From Cesiribacter sp964504565 (GTDB lineage Bacteria; Bacteroidota; Bacteroidia; Cytophagales; Cyclobacteriaceae): a DNA stretch of 64,000 nucleotides. The notes under the pieces are model-generated. The model was not told the DNA's origin and searched no databases. It worked only from the letters and a program-made list of their open reading frames with translations. Location of the stretch: positions 242,398 through 306,397 of the forward strand of contig CAZDEY010000004.1 in NCBI GenBank assembly GCA_964504565.1, in the 5' to 3' direction. This document shows positions 58,130 to 64,000 of this stretch, piece by piece; positions within the stretch are counted from its first letter, which is position 1, and each line of letters starts with the position of its first letter. The position numbers and the translations under genes are program-made.

Positions 58130-59872
58130 ATGAACTTTATTCGCAATAGTATAAGAGCCCGCTTGCTGACCTCATTTTTGGTAATAGTACTAATGAGCAG
58201 TTTTGGCGGGCTGGTTTCGTATAAAATTATAGATAGCATAATCGAGTATCAGCAAGCCCGTAGTGCTGCCGAACGTTTAGTTACCCTTACCAATATTGCG
58301 CGCAAATGGGAAAAAGATTTTCTGCTTTACGGACGGAAAAATCCGGCATTTTATACTGAGCATAAAATCAACGAACTTGAAAAGCATCAGGCTGTCGTCC
58401 TAGAGGTTCAACAAATTCTAAATCAACTAGAAACTAATCCAATTCTAAGCGATCTTGATCACGAAGGTAAGATCAACGTTACTCGCTTGGCTTTTGAAAA
58501 ATACATAACTGATTTTCAGGAATTAGTGCAAGCTTTAGAGAAACGAGGCTTTAAGGATTGGGGGTTAGAGGGAGAAATGCGCCGGGACATTCACGAACTG
58601 GAAAAAGCAGAAACCCTGGAAGAAAAATACTACGTGCTAATGCTTAGAAGGCATGAGAAAGATTTTTTTCTGCGGAATGACCCTAAATACATTGAAAAGC
58701 TTCATAGCCTGGCTGCGGAGTATACTGATTTTTTAGAAAATACCGAAGGTGCTGAAAATACCGCCCAAGTTGTTGCGGTAGAAACCTACGTAGCCCAATT
58801 CGATAAAATTGCCGCTTTAGATGAGCGCATTGGGCTCAAGCCCGAGCTAGGTTTGCAAGGAAGGCTGAGTAAGCAAATTGATTTGGTAGATGAGCAGGTT
58901 ACTATACTTAAGGAAGAAATTAGCCAATCTACCGACCAAGCACTAAGCCAGGGAGCCTGGTTCATGACCTTGGCCGGGCTACTTATAATTGCCGCTAGTA
59001 TTGTAGTTAGTGTGGTACTGGCCCGCCGTATAGCCGGGCCGCTCCGGACCCTAAGTTCGGTTACTCGTCAGGTTAAAAACGGTAATTCAGCGGTTATAAA
59101 CCAGTTAAAACAAATACACCGAAGTGACGAAATTGGAGTGTTGGTGTACGATTACCGCGAAATGCTGGAAGAGCTCAGCGATAAGATTAAACAAATTGAG
59201 ATTAAAAATTTAGAGCTAGAGAAGATAAGCCGGCAGGAAGAAGCCCGCCGCTGGGTAGCCGAGGGTTTGAGCCGGTTCGAACGCCTTTACCTGGAGTCGC
59301 AAAATAACCTGGATGAACTATTCAATAAATTTCTTTCGGAGGCCATAAATTATTTAGGCGGTTCAATGGCAGCCCTGTATACCCGCGAAGTGCATGATGA
59401 ATTCGGGGAGGTTATGCAACTTCAGACTACGTATGCTTACGGTAAAAAGAGGTTTGTAGATAACGTATTTATGTTAGGTGAAGGTTTAGTAGGTGGGGTA
59501 TGGCAGGAAGGGGAAGCCATTTATATTGATGAAATTCCTAAGTCGTATATTAAAATCAGAAGTGGGCTGGGGGAGTCTCTGCCCCGAATACTAACCGTAC
59601 TGCCCATCAAAAATGATAAGGAAGTAGTGGCAGTGCTGGAATTTGCCAGCTTTAGAGCCCTATCAGCCGACCACCGGGAATTATTAACCGACGCGTGTAA
59701 AGGCCTGGCTTCAGTAATTAAAAACGCTAAACTACAGGCTAATACCAAAATTTTGCTTCAGGATGCCCAGTATAAGGCTCAGCAACTGCGGGAAAACGAA
59801 GAAGAAATGAGGCAGCAAATTGAAGAGCTTACCGCCACGCAAGAGGAAGTGCGTAGGTTGGCAGCCGTTTAA
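58130..59872 (+). CDS. HAMP-GAF membrane sensor without an output domain (copy 3)
   Basis: 580 residues. TM1 (about 13-33), a long periplasmic helical-bimodular-type domain (about 45-270, with KWEKDFLLYGRK and RHEKDFFLRNDPKYI), TM2 (about 280-302), HAMP (ARRIAGPLRTLSSVTRQVKNG), a coiled coil, GAF (about 390-545, GEGLVGGVWQEGEAIYIDEIP) and a terminal coiled coil ending EEMRQQIEELTATQEEVRRL. The GAF and TQEE tail match the two proteins at 38982 and 40791; the PAS is missing. The FLLR.D..Y motifs recall PilJ/4HB-like sensory domains. Confidence 0.78.
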   Translation: MNFIRNSIRARLLTSFLVIVLMSSFGGLVSYKIIDSIIEYQQARSAAERLVTLTNIARKWEKDFLLYGRKNPAFYTEHKINELEKHQAVVLEVQQILNQLETNPILSDLDHEGKINVTRLAFEKYITDFQELVQALEKRGFKDWGLEGEMRRDIHELEKAETLEEKYYVLMLRRHEKDFFLRNDPKYIEKLHSLAAEYTDFLENTEGAENTAQVVAVETYVAQFDKIAALDERIGLKPELGLQGRLSKQIDLVDEQVTILKEEISQSTDQALSQGAWFMTLAGLLIIAASIVVSVVLARRIAGPLRTLSSVTRQVKNGNSAVINQLKQIHRSDEIGVLVYDYREMLEELSDKIKQIEIKNLELEKISRQEEARRWVAEGLSRFERLYLESQNNLDELFNKFLSEAINYLGGSMAALYTREVHDEFGEVMQLQTTYAYGKKRFVDNVFMLGEGLVGGVWQEGEAIYIDEIPKSYIKIRSGLGESLPRILTVLPIKNDKEVVAVLEFASFRALSADHRELLTDACKGLASVIKNAKLQANTKILLQDAQYKAQQLRENEEEMRQQIEELTATQEEVRRLAAV

Positions 59873-60342
59873 TTTAAGCTCCAGATACTAAAGTTTAAAA
59901 CCGTGGCGTAGCTAACCCATAAAATATAGGGTATCATTAGCCAGCCGCTAAGTTTGTTTATACTGAAAAACAAACGGGTAGTAATCAGAATAGCTACCAG
60001 CAATAAAATAATATTAATTAGACCGACTAAGGGATTTTTTAAACCAAAAAACGAAAATGACCATAGGGTATTTATTACTAGCTGAATCCAGAACCAGCGC
60101 ATTGCCCGTTTTCTATGTTCATTCTTACTAAACTTTTCTGACCAAACCAGGCCGGCAGCAATGCCTATAAGAATATATAAGGTGGTCCAGACCGGGCCGA
60201 ATACCCAGCTAGGCGGGTTAAACACTGGTTTCTCTAGCTCTTGGTACCACTGGCCGGTTTCGGTAAAAAAAGCCCCAATGCCCCCGGCGGCCAGGCAGAG
60301 CGCTACGCAAATAATTACTTTCCAGACCCTGTTAAGTTCCAT
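59869..60342 (-). CDS. tspO: TspO/MBR-family membrane protein
   Basis: 157 residues with five predicted membrane helices and the tryptophan-rich TspO pattern: WYQELEKPVFNPPSWVFGPVWTTLYILIG, AMRWFWIQLVINTLWSFSFFGL, and YILWVSYATVLNFSIW. Members bind porphyrins and stress-related ligands. It overlaps the convergent sensor gene by 4 nt. Confidence 0.92.
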   Translation of the reverse strand: MELNRVWKVIICVALCLAAGGIGAFFTETGQWYQELEKPVFNPPSWVFGPVWTTLYILIGIAAGLVWSEKFSKNEHRKRAMRWFWIQLVINTLWSFSFFGLKNPLVGLINIILLLVAILITTRLFFSINKLSGWLMIPYILWVSYATVLNFSIWSLN

Positions 60343-60436
60343 ATAGTGTTAACCAGCACTAGCCTTGGCTGTTTGCCGAACATAATAGGTATACCCACCG
60401 TTTGATAAGGTAGTTATAACTTCAACCTATTTTTTT

Positions 60437-60934
60437 ATGTCAACTTATTTAGAAACAAAAACGGTAACTGACCTTATAAAACGTATTGAGCAGATTGAAA
60501 TTTGTATGTTCAATACTGTAGAACCTAGCGGTAAAATTGTTAGCCGACCAATGGCAACCCGCCAAATAGACCCCGACGGTACCCTATGGTTTTTTACCGA
60601 TGAACATTCCGATAAAGTAGATGAACTAGAAGCTTTTGAGAATATAAACCTGGCCTATTCAGATATTAGCAAGCAAAACTATGTATCGGTATCCGGTAGC
60701 GGAGAACTGGTTACTGATAGAACAATAATTGAGAAGTTATGGAGCCCGGTGCTTCAGGCGTGGTTTCCTAAGGGGTTAGACGATCCAAACCTGGCCCTGA
60801 TAAAAGTAATTCCTCATACTGCCGAATATTGGGATGCCAGCAGCAGTAAGGTTAAGCAATTTATTGATATTGCTAAGGCTATTATAAAAGGTAAACAATA
60901 CCAGGGCGGTAGCCACGGCAAGGTTAATATGTAG
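60437..60934 (+). CDS. Pyridoxamine-5'-phosphate-oxidase-fold (general stress) protein
   Basis: 165 residues, split-barrel flavin-binding fold: EICMFNTVEPSGKIVSRPMATRQIDPDGTLWFFTDEHSDKVDEL, NINLAYSDISKQNYVSVSGSGELV, and the C-terminal HTAEYWDASSSKV. It resembles general stress protein 26. Probably binds FMN or a related cofactor; the reaction is unknown. Confidence 0.88.
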   Translation: MSTYLETKTVTDLIKRIEQIEICMFNTVEPSGKIVSRPMATRQIDPDGTLWFFTDEHSDKVDELEAFENINLAYSDISKQNYVSVSGSGELVTDRTIIEKLWSPVLQAWFPKGLDDPNLALIKVIPHTAEYWDASSSKVKQFIDIAKAIIKGKQYQGGSHGKVNM

Positions 60935-60982
60935 CCTTATAAGAATTAAGTAGTCAGTATTTAGTAATAAGACATTATATTG

Positions 60983-61018
60983 AAAAGCCCAGCCTGCATT
61001 ACGCAGGCTGGGCTTTTT
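60983..61018 (+). terminator. Terminator of the PPOX-fold gene
   Basis: A long perfect stem AAAAGCCCAGCCTGC (60983-60997) / GCAGGCTGGGCTTTT (61003-61017) with a 5-nt loop and a T-run. Confidence 0.93.
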
Positions 61019-61024
61019 CTTTGG

Positions 61025-61056
61025 ACAAAAAAAAGAGCCGCCCCTCGGCAGCTCTT
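61025..61056 (-). terminator. Terminator of the glycine-zipper OmpA gene
   Basis: On the - strand AAGAGC-T-GCC / GGC-GGCTCTT forms a stem (61033-61056) followed by eight T. It lies back to back with the + strand terminator at 60983. Confidence 0.88.
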
Positions 61057-61075
61057 GTATTAGTTCAATTATGAT

Positions 61076-61750
61076 TTAGTTTAACTGGCCGTCTTCGGCT
61101 TTTTCTTTAAGCTCTTCGTTGGCAATAATTATAACGTTTACCCTACGGTTTTGGGCCCGGCCTTCGTCAGTATCGTTAGAGGCAACCGGCGAAGTTGCGC
61201 CATAGCCTTTGGTAGTTAATCTGCTACGGCTAACGCCTTGAGCTACCACGTAATCGGCCACCGCATTAGCCCTATTCTCCGATAGGGTTTGGTTGTAGGC
61301 ATCGGCACCTTTGCTATCGGTGTGGCCTTCAATAATTATATTAGTGTCGGGATACTTTTGTAGGGTGCCGGCTAATTCTCTAAGGTCTTCTTTTTTGGCA
61401 TTAGATAGGGCATAGCTATCAAAACCGAAAAGCAAACCGCTATCAAAGGTTACGGCAATACCTTCACCTACGCGCTCTACCGTAGCACCTTCCAGCTCTT
61501 CCTCCAGCTCTTTGGCCTGCTTATCCATATAAACACCTATGGCAGTACCGGCGGCGCCACCCACTACTGCACCAATAATCGCTCCTTTGGCAGTATTGCC
61601 GGCTAAAGCTCCAATACCAGCACCTACCGCGGCGCCGGCGGCAGTACCGGTTGCCGCACCTTTAGCAGTTTTACTCCAGTTAGCGCACGAGCCAAATAGT
61701 AAAGTAAGGCTCAAAAACAGCGCTATTGGTAATCTCATTGTCTTTTTCAT
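61076..61750 (-). CDS. OmpA-family lipoprotein with glycine-zipper domain
   Basis: 224 residues. Lipoprotein signal with lipobox LFGSC, a glycine-zipper segment (about 35-75, GAATGTAAGAAVGAGIGALAG...), a short acidic helix and a C-terminal OmpA peptidoglycan-binding domain (NIIIEGHTDSKGADAYNQTLSENRANAV, DEGRAQNRRVNVII). It probably links the outer membrane to peptidoglycan. Monocistronic with its own terminator. Confidence 0.92.
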   Translation of the reverse strand: MKKTMRLPIALFLSLTLLFGSCANWSKTAKGAATGTAAGAAVGAGIGALAGNTAKGAIIGAVVGGAAGTAIGVYMDKQAKELEEELEGATVERVGEGIAVTFDSGLLFGFDSYALSNAKKEDLRELAGTLQKYPDTNIIIEGHTDSKGADAYNQTLSENRANAVADYVVAQGVSRSRLTTKGYGATSPVASNDTDEGRAQNRRVNVIIIANEELKEKAEDGQLN

Positions 61751-61895
61751 AATTCTAAAAATAGATTGGTTGATTGTCTTAATTCAAAAAGTTTGCCAAT
61801 TCTGTAGCATAAACGATAAAGTAGCCAAAGGGTTAAAATATTTGAGAAAATTAATACTGAAGATTGCTAAACGATTCGTTAGCCAAGCCATAACT

Positions 61896-61929
61896 AAAAA
61901 GGCTTTCTGGTTAACCAGAAAGCCTTTTT
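61896..61929. terminator. Perfect palindromic bidirectional terminator
   Basis: AAAAAGGCTTTCTGG (61896-61910) TTAA CCAGAAAGCCTTTTT (61915-61929). It lies downstream of the OmpA gene that ends at 61949 (read on the - strand) and upstream of the next OmpA gene. Confidence 0.93.
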
Positions 61930-61948
61930 CATATAGGATAGTATAGTA

Positions 61949-62878
61949 TTAGTTTGCCTCAAGAATCTGGAAAAGCTCGTCCAGCTTAGGCGTAAGAATA
62001 ATTTCGGTACGGCGGTTTTTAGCCCGGCCCTCGGCTGAATCATTACTGGTTACCGGCACAAACTCGCCCCGACCGGCGGCCGTTATTTGCTTAGGTGCCA
62101 CCCCGTTTTTGGTTAAGATTTCAACAATGCTGGTGGCCCGCATTACGCTTAAATCCCAGTTATTATTTAAACAACCGCCTTTGCCACTTAGAGGCACATT
62201 ATCGGTATGGCCTTCTACCATTACGTTAATTTCCTGATTGCCCTTCAAGGCACCGCCTAGCTGTTGTAAAGCATTTACCCCTTTCGGGTCAACCTTGGTA
62301 CTGCCCGATTTAAAAAGAAGTTGCTCGGCCAGGCTTACGTAAACCTTACCATTTCTAACTTCTACGGTCAGGTCATTTTCTTTAAAATTCAGTAGGGCAT
62401 CACTAACCCGCTGCTTAAGGGCATTTACTGCCTTATCTTTTTCTTCCAGAATTCTTTCCAGTTCTTTAACCCGGCGTTCCCTTTCTTCCAGGTTAGAAGC
62501 TAGTAGTAAATTCTGCTGGCGGGTTTGGTCAAGCTGTTGCTGCTGGTTGGCTAAACTTCCTTTTAACTGACCACTTTGTTCCACGGCAGTATTATAGTAT
62601 TCCTTAAGCTCGTCGTAGGCTTTCTCGCGGCTACCTAGTTGGTTTTGGGTTTCCGCCAACTGTCGGCTAAGGTCGGTATTCTGCGATTCCATAGCGGCGC
62701 GCTGCTGCTCGGTGCGGTCTAAGGTGGTGCTGGTTACGGCCAGTTGTTCTTCGCATTCGGCCTGTAGCGCTTCAACCCGCACTTTTTCGGCTAATAGGTC
62801 ATCGTACTTTTTTTGGCTTACGCAACTTGCCGAAAACAGGACCAGTCCGGCTAGTAATGGTATTAAGGATTTCTGCAT
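61949..62878 (-). CDS. OmpA-family lipoprotein with coiled-coil stalk
   Basis: 309 residues. Lipobox FSASC, a long coiled coil (about 22-155, QKKYDDLLAEKVRVEALQAE...EERERRVKELERIL), and an OmpA domain (about 190-305: LFKSGSTKVDPKG, VMVEGHTDNVPLSG, SAEGRAKNRRTEIIL). The NVPLSGKGGCLNNNWDLSVMRA insert is typical of MotB-like OmpA domains in Bacteroidota. It probably spans the periplasm from a lipid anchor to peptidoglycan. Confidence 0.92.
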   Translation of the reverse strand: MQKSLIPLLAGLVLFSASCVSQKKYDDLLAEKVRVEALQAECEEQLAVTSTTLDRTEQQRAAMESQNTDLSRQLAETQNQLGSREKAYDELKEYYNTAVEQSGQLKGSLANQQQQLDQTRQQNLLLASNLEERERRVKELERILEEKDKAVNALKQRVSDALLNFKENDLTVEVRNGKVYVSLAEQLLFKSGSTKVDPKGVNALQQLGGALKGNQEINVMVEGHTDNVPLSGKGGCLNNNWDLSVMRATSIVEILTKNGVAPKQITAAGRGEFVPVTSNDSAEGRAKNRRTEIILTPKLDELFQILEAN

Positions 62879-62981
62879 TATTTTAAAATTTCGGCAATAA
62901 GTTAGTAAACAAGTAGCTTAGTAGGTAGCCATTGGGGAAAGAAACCTGTAACTTCCCCCAAAATCAAAATCTTTCCTTCCT

Positions 62982-63851
62982 ATGAATCAATACAGTCAGG
63001 GCATGTTGCGCGATGACGCCCTTAACGGAAAAACCATAGTTGTTACCGGCGGCGGTACCGGTTTGGGTCGTAGTATGGCCGAATATTTACTGAAATTAGG
63101 GGCTAAGGTAGTTATAACCAGCCGTAAATTGGATGTTCTTAAAAATACAGCTCAGGAAATGGAGCAGGCTACCGGAGGTAACGTATTACCTTTAGCCTGC
63201 GATGTGCGCGAGAATGACCAAATTGAAGCCATGCTGGATGCGGTAGAACAGGAGTGGGGGCAAATTCACGGATTTTTAAATAACGCGGCGGGGAACTTCA
63301 TTAGCCCTACGGAACGTCTAAGCCACCGGGCATTTAACACTGTTCTAGATATTGTGCTGAAGGGCACCTCGCAGTGTACGTTGGCTATGGGCAAGCGCTG
63401 GATAGATAAGAAGCAGGGCGGAACCTTCCTTAATATCGTTACAACCTACGCCTGGACGGGCTCGGCTTACGTGGTACCAAGTGCCTGTGCCAAAGCCGGC
63501 GTGTTAGCGTTAACCAAAAGCTTATCGGTAGAGTGGGCCAAGTACGGAATCCGGTCCAATGCCATAGCGCCGGGACCGTTCCCAACCAAAGGAGCCTGGA
63601 GCCGACTGTTACCGGGCGATTTAGCCAAAAAGTTTGATCCGGCCAACCGTATACCGTTGCAGCGGGTAGGGGAGCACCAAGAATTAAGCAACTTGGCGGC
63701 CTACTTGTTAAGCGATTTTAGTGCGTATATAAACGGTGAAGTAATTACCATAGATGGTGGCGAATGGCTAAAAGGGGCCGGCCAGTTTAGTGGGTTAGAT
63801 GCCGTGACCCCCGAAATGTGGGATATGTTTGAAGCCATGCGCGGGAAGTAG
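62982..63851 (+). CDS. SDR oxidoreductase, 2,4-dienoyl-CoA reductase-like
   Basis: 289 residues. GGGTGLGRSMAEYLL cofactor motif, NNAAGNF, and the active-site segment VVPSACAKAGVLALTKSLSVEWAKYGIRSNAIAPGPFPTKGA. Ser replaces Tyr of the usual YxxxK, as in 2,4-dienoyl-CoA reductase and peroxisomal trans-2-enoyl-CoA reductase relatives (S-A-x-A-K). The PFPTKGAWSRL loop and DGGEWL end also fit that sub-family. It would act in unsaturated fatty-acid oxidation, in keeping with the fadD and scoAB genes in this window. Confidence 0.88.
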   Translation: MNQYSQGMLRDDALNGKTIVVTGGGTGLGRSMAEYLLKLGAKVVITSRKLDVLKNTAQEMEQATGGNVLPLACDVRENDQIEAMLDAVEQEWGQIHGFLNNAAGNFISPTERLSHRAFNTVLDIVLKGTSQCTLAMGKRWIDKKQGGTFLNIVTTYAWTGSAYVVPSACAKAGVLALTKSLSVEWAKYGIRSNAIAPGPFPTKGAWSRLLPGDLAKKFDPANRIPLQRVGEHQELSNLAAYLLSDFSAYINGEVITIDGGEWLKGAGQFSGLDAVTPEMWDMFEAMRGK

Positions 63852-64000
63852 AGTTTCGAGTTTATGATTTTTTCAGCCAGATTTTAGCATTATATCCGAT
63901 ACTGGCGCAGAGAGCGGGAATAAAATTAGTTCTTTGTAATTAGCGTGACCCATCCTAAAATAGGTTGACAGATTTTAGGATAAAGATTGTAAACCTGTGA

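Overview
The window looks like a chromosomal segment of a Bacteroidota bacterium, probably of the Cytophagales/Hymenobacter-like type. The evidence is a gliding-motility gene (gldC), the Bacteroidota gene order ftsX-DUF3098-uppP-truB-ribF, a 7TMR-DISM histidine kinase, a Bacteroidota-type phage integrase, and a TTG...TAnnTTTG promoter in front of a tRNA-Glu gene. It has two parts.

Left part (1 to about 16990): the right-hand portion of an integrated temperate phage. The left edge cuts into late virion genes on the + strand. A long block of leftward early genes (about 14431 down to 1252) carries helicase, primase, RepA-like ATPase, a PD-(D/E)XK-type nuclease, a C5 cytosine methyltransferase, a helicase-methyltransferase fusion, a probable recombination protein, a pentapeptide-repeat protein and many small unknowns. 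A divergent control region at about 14441-14500 separates it from a rightward lysogeny unit: LexA/CI-like repressor, lipoprotein, tyrosine integrase. A 10-base run of N at 7432-7441 is an assembly gap that breaks the ATPase gene.

Right part (about 16990 to 64000): ordinary host genes. In order these are an EamA/Nudix/PhzF run; GAPDH; tRNA-Glu; a histidine kinase; gldC; a lipoprotein nuclease-like protein; two M48 lipoprotein peptidases; a succinyl/3-oxoacid CoA-transferase (scoAB) interrupted by a four-helix-bundle gene; the ribF-truB-uppP-DUF3098-ftsX cluster; an ECF sigma factor and its partner; the ligase-associated DNA repair set (PdeM phosphoesterase, DEXH helicase, ATP-dependent ligase, beta-CASP exonuclease) spread over 13 kb; two HAMP-GAF sensor proteins; a K+-dependent membrane pyrophosphatase; pterin genes (folE, queD); a bacilliredoxin; a complete SUF iron-sulfur operon with an Lrp-type regulator upstream; a 139-nt tRNA-like RNA gene with its own terminator; a fatty-acyl-CoA ligase; a third HAMP-GAF protein; TspO; a PPOX-fold protein; two OmpA-family lipoproteins; and a dienoyl-CoA-reductase-like SDR.

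The observations most worth following up are the tRNA-like gene at 55982-56120, a 250-codon frame nested in the phage methyltransferase gene (4998-5750), a pentapeptide-repeat gene framed by 30-bp direct repeats, a candidate phage small RNA (2141-2275), the repeat-flanked four-helix-bundle cassette inside scoAB, and a terminator-like hairpin between sufB and sufC.
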